From contig CAJNDS010002109.1 in assembly GCA_905221605.1 (NCBI GenBank), positions 470,168 to 534,167 of the forward strand: a stretch of DNA of 64,000 nt. Reading direction: 5' to 3'. The notes under the pieces are model-generated. The model was not told the DNA's origin. It did not search any database and saw only the letters and a list, made by a program, of their open reading frames with translations. The stretch comes from Symbiodinium natans (taxonomy: Eukaryota > Sar > Dinophyceae > Suessiales > Symbiodiniaceae). The position numbers and the translations under genes are program-made. Below are positions 52,870 to 63,111 of the stretch, piece by piece; position 1 is the first letter of the stretch, and each line of letters starts with the position of its first letter.

Positions 52870-54810
52870 GATACACATCTTCATCTACATCTACATACAC
52901 TCATGCATCCATACGTACAACAAGCTGTAGATGCAGGGACAGGAAGCAAGACTTGGTTGACAAGTTTGTGCCAGGCCATGCGCCATGTATTCTCGCTTCC
53001 CTGGCGTGACAATGTACTGCCGACAGGAATGTCGAATTGCGTGTCTGGTTGGCCAGGCGGAAAGGAAGCACTCTGCTTTATGCGACCAGATATACGAATG
53101 ACTTGCAATTCAGCTTCATTGTGTTGCAGGAAGTTCATACTGCCGGCCAGCATGCAGCCCACGATCACAGCCACCCTGCGTCGGTTCAGCTAGTTCAGCT
53201 GAGCTCAAGACCCAGACCCTCCCGAACACTTGAGGCAAACCCCAAACCCCAAACCCTAAACCCTAAACCCTAAAACCCTAAACCCTAAAACCCCAAACCC
53301 AAAACCCTAAAACCCTACAGACCGACCCAACCTTTAGTCTGAGTCTGCGTGAAGCTAGGGATGTGGCTAGGGGGGCAAACACGTACCCTCACTCCACCAG
53401 TCTCCTAGAAGCTCAAGGGTCTAGGGTCCAAAGGGTCTAGGGTCTAGGGTCTAGGGTTTAGGGCTTGGGGTTTAGGGTTAGGGTTTAGGGTTTAGGGTTT
53501 AGGGTTTAGGGTATAGGGTATAGGGTTTAGGGTTAGGGTTTAGGGGCACCTTTGTTGGGGAGGGGGGGGGGGGGGCATTGAGGGTGAGAGGGGCATGGCG
53601 AAGCCTAGCAAGCCTCCGGGAGCCGCGCCTTCAAGCCCTGGGAAGGAGGCCTAGACCATCTTCGGCCCTAAATCCCAAACCCTAAACCCCAAACCCCAAA
53701 CCCCAAACCCTACCCTAAACCCTAAACCCTAAACCCTAAACCCAAAACCCAAAACCCTAAACCCTAAACCCTAAACCTAAACCCTAAACTAAACTTAAAA
53801 ACTTGAAACCTATAAACCCTCGAGCGGGCGCTCAGAAGTCGGGGCCGAAGTTCCTTTCTCGCTATGCTGGGTCTACATTGATTCGGGAATGAACTTTTGC
53901 CCCATTAGGGTTTAAGGCCTGTGGCCTGCAGGCCCCCTTTTGTACGTAAACCCGTAAACCCCAAACCCTAAACCTCGGAGTGGGGAACTAACATGTCTAT
54001 GCTAACACTCTATAAGGTCGAGCCGGGACAGAACGACGCTTCGAACTTCGGCGCGGCGGCGTGGGACAAACAGACTATTTGTCGTACTGCCTTGCCATGC
54101 TCCTGCCAAGAACTCATGGACTCTGAAAGTCAAATGGTAGCCTAGGAAGCATGTCATGAGGGTACCCATTTTGGGGGGCTGGCTTCTTTATTATAAGGCA
54201 AGCTTGAACCAAAAACAGGTGCAAACGGGCACCGCTGGGCTATCAAGGTCAGTATCGTGAAGGTGAGCATGGAACGAAACAGCAGGAGACCGGCATAAGC
54301 CCTGGAGGCGCCAGCTCAAGCGCGCAACCAGCTGCCCTCTCGGCAGTGGGCAGTAAGAACAGTAACGCCAACCCACCGAGAATTCCCCCGGCACATTGGC
54401 ATGAAGGGTTTACATTTGTATTGAGACGGGATGTCCTCGACTTCTTAGCTCAAACGAACTTGCTCACGCAATTCGCAAGCTGGCAGTCTAGCAGCGAGGC
54501 AGCCGCATTCGGGTTTAGGGTTGAGGGTTTAGGGCAGCGGGTAGCAACACTTGCAACTTGGGTCTGCGCACCGCTTGGGAAGGTGCATGAGGGGGCTGCC
54601 TCATTCTTCCAACTGCCTGGACCTAGACCAGGTCGGCCTGCATTCCCTTCGTGGCTTTCTGGTAACCCTCTTCTCGTCGAAGACCGAGGGTGATGAAATC
54701 CAACAAAGGTGGTTGCAGTGCAGGCTCGGCACCCCCGAAGCACTCCTGGCGGCGCTCACTCATCCACCTCAAGAGAGCCTCGGTTCTTCGCCACACTGAG
54801 CAGGTAAATG
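52870..54810 (+). repeat. Segmental duplication, copy 1
   Basis: Shares with 55380-57130 the same order of unique islands: CATCTACATACACTCATGCA start, the CCAGGCGGAAAGG segment, the ATG exon at 53999, the RRDVLDFLAQTNLLTQF exon and the RVATLATWV exon. Divergence includes small insertions and deletions and point changes. The order plus the intervening repeats argue for one ancestral block copied in tandem. Confidence 0.85.
53999..54644 (+). CDS. Exons of duplicated gene, copy 1
   Basis: 53999-54130 reads MLTLYKVEPGQNDASNFGAA; 54424-54513 reads RRDVLDFLAQTNLLTQFASW; 54536-54643 reads RVATLATWVCAPLGKVHEGA. Frame-conserved against copy 2. An upstream segment near 53832 is frame-shifted relative to copy 2, so copy 1 may be the decaying one. 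A minus-strand frame at 54690-54820 (STDRLHVQKLNIYLLSVAKN) is also conserved between copies but broken here by a stop. Confidence 0.45.
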
Positions 54811-55201
54811 TTCAGCTTCTGTACATGTAATCGGTCTGTGGATTGATCTGGAGGCCTGATATCCTTGGGCACCATTGGCAATGCTCTTTCGTTCTTGCTT
54901 TCTGTCTGTCTACACATGCAGATGAAAGGAAACAGAGATCAACCATGGTTCTCCTATTCACACATAGAGCATTAGAAGATTGCCCACTGCAGAATAGGGG
55001 GTTTCTTATTAATTAACATACAGAAAACATCGTAAAGGGGATAGAGGCCTTCCTAAAACATAGAGAAAACAGAGGCTTACCTGATAAACACCATAGTTTT
55101 TATTATGATAAGGGAACAACATTGACATGTTGGTTAGGATACCTGAGTATATAAAAGATGAGATGCACACGTACATTATAAAGCCGATGCATACATGAAA
55201 A

Positions 55202-55202
<1 letters not shown>

Positions 55203-55238
<36 letters not shown>

Positions 55239-55375
55239 CTCGTACACAAGTGCGTGGAAGCAAGCAGAAGGGTAGTGTAAACAAGGAAAATATAAATCTT
55301 AGGGGGGAGGGCATGACCATATATATATATATATATGTGGATGTATATATTAATATATGTACATATATATATAGC
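55203..55375. repeat. CA and TA microsatellites
   Basis: (CA)n(TA)n at 55203-55238 and further (TA)n at 55318-55375. The long minus-strand frames of Tyr/Ile repeats come from these tracts and are not genes. 54811-55200 is repeat-poor and AT-rich with no gene seen. Confidence 0.9.
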
Positions 55376-55379
55376 ACAT

Positions 55380-57130
55380 ACACAGTTATCTACATCTACA
55401 TACATTCATGCACTCATACGTACAACAAGCTGTCGATGTAGGGACAGGAAGCAAGACTGGATTGACATGTGTGTGTGTGCCAGTCCATGAGCCAGGGAGG
55501 CTCACTTCCCTGGCGCGACAGTGTACTGCCGCACTGCCGACAGGAATGTAGAATTGAGTGTCGCGGCTGGCCAGGCGGAAAGGTAGTTCAACTTGCTTTG
55601 CACCACTAATCCGCTTTCTACGACGGGTTTGTACGCACAACTTGCAATTCAGCTTCATTTTGTTGCAGGAAGTTCATACAGCCGGCCAGCATGCAGCCAA
55701 CGATCTCTGCCACGCTGCGTCGGATCAGACCCAAACTCTCTCTCAATACTCCAGCCGAAACTCGTTTTAGGGTTTAGGGTTTAGGGTTTAAGGACCAACC
55801 CAACCTGTAGTCGGAGCCTGTGTAGAACTAGGGCCGTGGCTAGGGACCAAACACGTGCCTTCACTCCCCAAGTATCCAAGGTTACGGGTTCCCGAGCTAA
55901 GGAACATACCTTGAATGATCTAGGGATCCTGAATATGATATAAGGTCGGCTAAGGGGTATAGAGGGCTCTTTGGGTATTTAGGGGCATGGGTGCAGCCTA
56001 AAGCCTTCCGACTGGTGCTTTCAAGGCTATTGGGAGGGAGGCCGAGACCATATGAACCCCAAACCTTGAACCCCAAACCCTAAACCCTAAACCCCAAACC
56101 CCAAACCCTAAACTCCAACCCTGAAGCCTAAACAAAACCTATAAAGTCGAAACCTCTATACCCGAAAGTGCACGCTCAGAAGTCGGGATCGAAGTTCTTT
56201 GGCTATGCTGGGATCTACATGGATTCGGAAAATGAGTTTCGCCCAGCTAGTGTTTAGGGTTAGCAGACTTTTAGACGTAAACCCTTAACCCTAAGCCTCG
56301 GAGTGGGGAACTAACATGTCTATGCCAAAGCTCTATAAGGTCGACCCGGGACAGAACGACGCTTCGAACTTCGGCGCGGCAGCGTCCGACAAACAGACGA
56401 TTTGTCGTACTGCCTTGCCATGCTCCTGCCAAGAACTCATGGACTCTGAAAGTGAAATGATAGCCTAGGAAGCATGTCATAATAAGGGTACCCATTTTGG
56501 GGGGTTGGCTTCTTGATAAGGACCTTGACCATGAACCAACCCAAAAAAAGGCCACTGGGGCTACCAAGGTCAGTATCGTGAAGGTGAGCACGGAAAGAAA
56601 CAGCAGGAGACCGGCATAAGCCCAGAGGGCTGCAACTCTTTAAAACTGGCCCGTTACAGAGGAGGCGCCACCAGCTCAAGCGCGCAACCAGCTGCCCTCT
56701 CGGCAGCAAGAACAATTAACGTTTGGTTAAATGGATTTGCCAACCCACCGAGAATTCCCCCGGCACATTGGCATGAAGGGTTTACATTTGTATTGAGACG
56801 GGATGTCCTCGAATTCTTAGCTCAAACGAACTTGCTCACGCAATTCGCAAGCTGGCAGTCTAGCAGCGAGGCAGCCGCATTCGGGTTTAGGGTTGAGGGT
56901 TTAGGGCAGCGGGTAGCAACACTTGCAACTTGGGTTTTCGCACCGATTGGGAAGGTGCATGAGGGGGCTGCCTCATTCTTCCAACTGCCCGGACCTAGAC
57001 CAGGTCGGGCTGCATTCCCTTCGTGGCTTTCTGCTCAAGCTCGGCGCCCCCGAAGCACTCCTGGCGGCGCTCATCCACCTCCACCACGAGAGAGCCTGGG
57101 TTCTTCGCCACACTGAGCAGGTAAATGCTC
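55380..57130 (+). repeat. Segmental duplication, copy 2
   Basis: Partner of 52870-54810. The shared block ends near 57125, where the text CACACTGAGCAGGTAAATG is common to both copies (54793 and 57108). Confidence 0.85.
56163..57016 (+). CDS. Exons of duplicated gene, copy 2
   Basis: 56169-56250 reads AQKSGSKFFGYAGIYMDSEN; 56332-56453 reads MPKLYKVDPGQNDASNFGAA then TICRTALPCSCQELMDSES; 56796-56885 reads RRDVLEFLAQTNLLTQFASW; 56908-57015 reads RVATLATWVFAPIGKVHEGA. Differences from copy 1 in the last two are conservative (D/E, L/I). Between them a 27-base TTTAGGG-like stretch keeps the frame open (FRVEGLG), so it may be exon or a tiny intron. No family recognised. Confidence 0.45.
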
Positions 57131-57240
57131 AGCTTGTGCACATGTAGTCGGTCTGTGGAGCGATCTGGAGGACTGATGTCCTTGGGCGGCATTGGTAATC
57201 CTTTGGCATAGCGAACGGTACAGCCGGCCCGTTGAGGCTC
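57018..57240 (-). CDS. Minus-strand island within copy 2
   Basis: Reads MPPKDISPPDRSTDRLHVHK, LSIYLLSVAKNPGSLVVEVD and ERRQECFGGAELEQKATKG. The corresponding frame in copy 1 keeps the first two thirds with conservative changes but then shifts and stops. Could be a real exon of an opposite-strand gene. Confidence 0.35.
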
Positions 57241-57370
57241 TTCGCAGATGTCATGGCTCTGTTTGCACCCCATCAGACGTCTACTCAGTTCAAATAAGGG
57301 GTTTTCCAGGGCTCGTGCACTCTTGCCTGGAGCCTCGGCGCGACAAGGGGTGCTCTGCTGTGCAACACAA

Positions 57371-57539
57371 TGCAAAGGCGCATCGGCTCAGACAGTGTCT
57401 GGCATGCAGACATGTGATTTCGTTAAAGGTCTCTTTCGGGGTTACCCTAAGGCCCAATGCCTCGCTTCCGTCTCATACATGGATAATCTGCTTACAGGAT
57501 CCCCACATACTCGGTTCGAGATCGGACAACATGTTGCAG
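57371..57539 (+). CDS. Exon with clear donor, plus strand
   Basis: After TGCAAAG, reads QTVSGMQTCDFVKGLFRGYP, then KAQCLASVSYMDNLLTGSPH and TRFEIGQHVA, ending CAG|GTACGT. Lies just beyond the duplicated block. Function unknown. Confidence 0.5.
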
Positions 57540-57542
57540 GTA

Positions 57543-57766
57543 CGTATAGTCATACTGGAGTAGATGGCATTTGCCGATTTTCAACTAAAATAAAGGTGGG
57601 TTCCCAAAGCGATAGATAGAATATGGGTCAGGGGCTTGTTCAACCCTTCTCTCCACCTCCTTTTCCCTCTATGCAAGCATGTTCTATCTATTGGCTTCGG
57701 AAAATCGCAAAAAATCAGAATACAAAAACCCAATGTTTGGACGCCATTTACTCCAGGATGACTATA
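57543..57766. mobile_element. Element with long inverted ends
   Basis: TATAGTCATACTGGAGTAGA at 57546 faces the inverse complement TATAGTCATCCTGGAGTAAA ending at 57764; ATAGATAGAA(T/C)ATG is also mirrored inside. It starts 4 bases after the exon above and so occupies the start of its intron. Confidence 0.65.
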
Positions 57767-57939
57767 CCCCAAAACATGCGCTCCGACATTTGCCCTAGAC
57801 TCAAACCTTTAAACCAGCTGCCAATAGCAAGGAATTCAACCAGACACCCCAAAGCCTAAACCCCGAATCTCTTACTGAAGCCTGAAGCCTTAGACCCCCG
57901 AAGCCTAAAACCTGCACACTGCAACCTTGGGGTGGAGGG

Positions 57940-60030
57940 TTTGGGCTACAGTGCCAGCGCTGTTTAAGAATACGAAACGAGCACCCTCAGCCTGAAGACC
58001 TGTAGCATGTAAACGCGAAGAGTCATACGAATACAAAACTTAGAAATCGAGGTTACCTTTGGCCATTCTATACTCTTCTATTCTTATGCTATACCATACT
58101 TTACTACACCATACTACCTTACATCAGGGACCCAACAAAGGCGCACAACAGCACACTACCCCCTAAACCCTTAACCGTAACCCCAAACCCGGCTCATCAC
58201 GGCGGAGAGGGTCATAATGCAGGAGGGGCCTTAAGAATTAGAATAGGACATTTTTTGGGGGGGTTACTATAGTACAGTTAGAAAGGGAGCATAAGGGAAT
58301 ACGATTGGCAATTCTTCCTACCCCTAGATTAATCCTTTAGGGTCAATGTTTTTCGGTTGATAATGCCATACTTTAATGTAGTTGCAATTATGCCAAAATA
58401 TATTAAAATATTCAGACTTTGCTACTTAAAAAGTAGAGTAAACATTGATACATGAAACCCTAAGCCTCTTTTCCTGGTCGTTGAGCCTGGAAGCTCAAAG
58501 CACGTGTGGCGGCTGCAGGGCCGCCACGTTGGGCTGAGGATTTGGGCCCAGAGGGGTTTAGGGTTTAGGGTTTAGGGTTTAGGGTTTAGGAGGGTCTAGG
58601 GTTTAGGGTCTAGGGTTTAGGGTTTAGGAGAGTTGAGGGTTTAGGAGGGTTTAGGAGGGTTCAGGGTTTAGGGTTAAAATTTTACGGTCTAGGGTCTGGG
58701 GTCTTACTTGGTCCAGTCTTGTCAGGGGTGGCAAGGTGAAGCTTTTTGGGATAATGTAGGAGTTCCAAATTCTTTATCCCCGCACGGAAAGCCTAAACCC
58801 CAACCCCCTGGCTTGGGCTTGGGCTTCAGGTGCCAGGTTCGCCCAAGATAGGGGTTTGGGGCTTGGGGTTTAGGATTAGGGTTAGGGTTAGGGTTCAGGG
58901 ACCCTGGTAAGCTCGCCATCTCAGGCGCCTCACACCGTGAAGCCTCTGAGGGCGTGGCGATGGATTTAGGTTTAGGGTTGAGGGTTTAGGGGTTAGGAGG
59001 ACTTTTGTTAAGGTTTCGGGCTCGGGGTTGTTTTGTATGTAGAACATTTTTCCGGACGTCACGGGCCGGTGACAGATGGCAGGTGCGGGAAACATCGCGA
59101 CGATCCTCAAAAACTGCTGGTGAGCTACTCTGGGGGTAGGAATAGGTTACTAATAGCATTCCCCTATGGTCCCTTTACAATTATACAAGAATAGCCCCCC
59201 AAAACCCTATTCTAATGATCAACTACTCGTAACCTTTAGGATTTGGGGCTTAGGAAGAAAGCACACACTGCAAGCCGGGCTGGGAGTCCCCGGACTTTCG
59301 CTAGACCTTTTGATTCAACTAGAGCCTCCCAAACTGATAGGCGCTAGAAACAGCCCTGAACTCGAGTTGACCTCTGTCTTTGGGCCCTCATGCTTAAGGC
59401 TCTAACCCTCCAGTTGCTCGGATGTTGGGCTCTTAAGGACCCTGTGCGGCAGGTTTCCTTTATCTTCAGGGTACCCCAAAATCCCTAAACCCTAAACCCG
59501 AAACCCTAACGCCAAAATGAAAAAATGCACAGTAAGTCCCTAGAGTAACTCTATCCATCCTTTCCCGAACCCAATTCCTTGTGTCCTTAAGGAATGTAGC
59601 AACCCTAAACCCTAAACCCTAAACCCTAAACCCTAAACCCTAAACCCTAAACCCTAAACCCTAAACCCTAAACCTATGAGGTCCCTTGGAAGCGCAGGGC
59701 ACGTCTCCCCAAGCCGGAAGCTTTACACGAAACCCAAAACCGGTCTCCCCAGCATGGCCTTCAGCCTGCAGGTGGTGTGATTCCACCCTCCAGGGCTTAG
59801 GGTTCAGGGGTTTAGGGGTTTAGGGTTAGGGTTTAGGGTTTAGGGTTTTTATGTTCAGGGTTTAAGTCTTTTGGAAACTAGCCCAACCTAGCACTGGATC
59901 CCCTAAAGACGGCCGCTTGCATCATGTCCAGTTTTGCCCGAAACCCGACATCGAGGGAGCCGACCTGTTCACGCAGGAGCACATCAAACTCGAATATGCA
60001 TTTTCTACCCTTTGCTCAAGAACCTCAAAA
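57940..60030 (+). CDS. Exon-island cluster, plus strand, unrecognised
   Basis: 57952-58007 after CTACAG reads CQRCLRIRNEHPQPEDL; 58485-58550 reads VVEPGSSKHVWRLQGRHVGL; 58725-58792 after TGTCAG reads GWQGEAFWDNVGVPNSLSPH; 58900-58965 reads DPGKLAISGASHREASEGVA; 59038-59118 reads HFSGRHGPVTDGRCGKHRDD before a GTGAGC donor; 59255-59405 reads KHTLQAGLGVPGLSLDLLIQ; 59690-59770 reads SAGHVSPSRKLYTKPKTGLP; 59932-60020 reads CPKPDIEGADLFTQEHIKLE. Function unknown; 58020-58470 is AT-rich without coding sense. Confidence 0.4.
58233..58330. mobile_element. Dispersed element, family 4, copy 2
   Basis: AATTAGAATAGGACATTTTT at the left, ACTATAGTACAGTTAGAAAG inside. The copy at 59130-59222 reads as its inverse complement (TACAAGAATAGCCCCCCAAA). 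Confidence 0.55.
59603..59672. repeat. CCCTAAA tandem array
   Basis: Ten clean units. Confidence 0.95.
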
Positions 60031-60309
60031 GAGAAAAATATAATAATCCTTATATTACCCTTTATCAGGAAGAACAAGTTTTTTATTTTCTGGGGGGGGT
60101 GTTCTTAAGCAAATAGTAGTTTTTTTTTGTGCAGCAGCCGATACTTAAGTTTGTATCGAGGGTTTTGTTAAAGCGGCATAACACGGGAAAGCATTGAAGT
60201 CGACATGTAAGTACTGTTTTGTATATATGTATGTAGAGAGAGTGGGTTTTAATCAGAAAAACATGGGCAACTATAGGCAACTCTAGGACACGTGGGGAAC
60301 CATTTAGCG

Positions 60310-60500
60310 TACTTGGAGGTTCATGGTACTTATTATTAACCAACTATAACTGTACTTACAACCCACCTATTAGCCCCTGAAGCGCCCTAGTATGGTTACA
60401 AGTACAGTGATAAGTACAGTTACCCTAAATAAGTCCTAAACCCTAAACCCCTTATAAGTGCAGTTATGATTGGTTCATAATGACCATGAGCCCCCGAGTG
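60310..60500. mobile_element. MITE family 1, copy 10, with CCCTAAA units inside
   Basis: TACTTGGAGGTTCATGGTAC at the left; the right end is worn (ACCATGAGCCCCCGAGT). Two CCCTAAA units interrupt the right arm near 60437-60450. Confidence 0.75.
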
Positions 60501-60837
60501 AGCTCCTGTAAGCTCCTTTGGGGAAATGCCTGAAGCGCCTAAGCCGCGCCGTGAACCTCAAAATGAGGGCTTAGGATTTAGGGTTCAGGGTTTGGGGTTT
60601 AGGGTTTGGGGTTTAGGGTTTAGGGTTTGCGGTTAAGGGTTGAGGGTATGGGGTTGAGGGTTTGGGGGCTTGGGAGTTTTCGAGGTTGCGGTTTGGGGCT
60701 TAGGGTTTGGGGGTTCGGGTTGGCTTTAGGGTTTGGAGTTTAGGGTTGGTTTAGGGTTTGGGGTTTAGGGTTTGAGGTTTTACGATTTTGCTTTTAGGGA
60801 TTGGGCTTACATGTTCATTCGGCTTCAGGGTTAGGGC

Positions 60838-60965
60838 TTCAGCCGCAAACCTTCATTCAGGTGCAATGTTTGGGGCCGTTTTGGCATTTCGCCTCGAACC
60901 TGAGTTGAGGATTAGTTGGTTTACCCTTTTCCGAGTTGGGGATTAGTTGGTTTACCCTTTTCCGG
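60838..60965 (+). CDS. Exon-like island with a 31-base tandem duplication
   Basis: Reads MFGAVLAFRLEPELRISWFT then LFR. The 31-base unit starting GAGTTGAGGATTAGTTGGTT is present twice in a row from about 60902 to 60963. Its length is not a multiple of three, so the second copy is out of frame. Confidence 0.4.
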
Positions 60966-61079
60966 CTGCATTGAGGCAATCACATACTCATATTCGTCAT
61001 ACAGTCAAATAATCATACTCTAGTACGGCTATGTAGCAATCTAGAAACATATTATATTCATACGGTCTGATATCATAAC

Positions 61080-62801
61080 ATGCCTCAGCCTGGGTTCAGC
61101 CCTGCCTCCTGTCTGTCGGGCCGATCAGCGTCACGTGCATGTCCGCCAGGGTGACTGTCAGGGGCGCGACTTGCTCACAAACAAACAGATTTGGGGGTTG
61201 AGATTCTTGGGTTTAGGTTCTAGGGTCTAGCGTTTAGGGTTTAGGGTTTACCACCAAGCCTGCACCCAAATGGCTTAAACCCCGCGACAGTGTCCGGCAC
61301 CATGATCGGAGCTCTCATCCTGAACATGAATGCCACCAGCACCACAATCAGAGATGTCCCCGCGCTCTTCAATATCTTGCGTGGTGACTAAATCCTTTTC
61401 GTGAGATTTCGGAGTGATAGGTTGAGGGCAGGTGTAGGTACCTGCAAGATGGCCTCCCCACTTGTGGGCTTTGGGACACGCCTCCCTAAACCCTAAACCC
61501 TAAACCCTAAACCCTAAAGCCTAGCTTCCATGGGTCGCAGCTCGCCTTTCTTCAGCCTGCCTTCCTCAAGGTTCGATGCAAAAGGCTCTGGCTAGGCAAT
61601 AAGGGGGGGGGGGGGGGTCGGAAGAATGGATTTAGGGTTTAGGTTTTAGGGTTTAGGGTGTATGGTGTAGGGTGTAGGGTTTAGGGTTCAGGCTTTAGGG
61701 TGCAGGGTAGGGGCCGCGATATTTACTAATAGTATTCACTTAGGGTCCCTCTATAATTATCTTATGACAACCCCCAAAACCCTGTCTCAATCTGAATCCG
61801 AGATTCAGGTTCAGAATAGTATTCTCTTAGGGTCCCTTCAAAACCATACGATAATCACCCCCCAAAACCCTGTTGAAATTCAGGCCCCTATGTTATGTGG
61901 CGCGCTTGGAATGCTTGCCGAAATGGGAAAGGTCCCGATGATGATCGCAATCTTGAGCACGGGAACCTTTGTTTTAGGGCCAGCTGACAGAACACCCCAA
62001 ATGAAAAAAACTCCAAACCCTAAAACCTCAACCCCAGATTCTGAGATTCTGTGCCCGCTGACTCGAAAGTCCTTCTCCGATGATCAAATTTGCATCGCCC
62101 CTACAGCCTCATCCCTAAACCCTTTGACCAATGGAGGCATCTTATTTTAAAGTAGGGTTTAGGGTTTAGGGTTCAGCTTTAGGGTTTAGGGTTTATAGAC
62201 TGTGACGCACCTGGCCTACTGCCATCCTCTGCAGCCCGCACTGTCGGCACCTGACTGCGTGGCAGCAGAAGTGGGGGGGCAACAGCTCCTCAGAGGTGCT
62301 CCGTTCAGCCTCTGGGAGGGGGTGTAGGTTCGTGGTTAGGGTTTGGTGTTTAGGGTTTAGGGTTTAGGTTCGTAGGGCCATGGGTATATTTCAGTTTAAG
62401 GTTCAGGACTTAGGGTTCTCCCCCGGACCCTAGCCCGAGCTGCAAGATGATTTACTTGAGAAGTGAGAAGCTCCCCTTTAGTAAACGGGAACTGCATTGC
62501 TCACGGGCCTTTGGGGTTTGGAGTTTGGGGGTGTAGGGTTCGAAGCTTGGGGCTTTGACTCAAGGGAGCAGAATTGGGGGTGCTTTAGGAGTATGCTGCG
62601 GTGCTTGCGGTTTAAGGTGGTGTCTTGGAGCGATTGCGGTATCGCTGTTGTGCAAGATTGTGTGCGCGTGCGCGTGCGCGCGCGCGGGTGTATTGTGTGT
62701 ATTTGTGTGTATTTGTGTGTATTTGTGTGTATTTGTGTGTATGTGTGTGTGTGTGTGTGTATGTGTGTATGTGTGTATGTGTGTATGTGTGTATGTGTGT
62801 A

Positions 62802-62833
<32 letters not shown>

Positions 62834-63079
62834 GGTGGGTGGGTGGGTGTGTGTGGGTGCGTGTGGGTGCGTGTGGGTGCGTGTGGGTGCGTGTGCGTGC
62901 GTGTGGGTGCGTGTGGGTGCGTGTGGGTGCGTGTGGGTGCGTGTGGGTGCGTGTGCGTGCGTGTGCGTGCGTGTGCGTGCGTGTGCGTGCGTGTGCGTGC
63001 GTGTGCGTGCGTGTGGGTGCGTGTGGGTGCGTGTGCGTGCGTGTGGGTGCGTGTGCGTGCGGCGTGGGCGTGTGCGTGG

Positions 63080-63111
<32 letters not shown>

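Noticed and set aside
55009-55405. Tyr/Ile-rich minus-strand frames of 100 to 124 codons
   Set aside because: Derived from TA and CA microsatellites.
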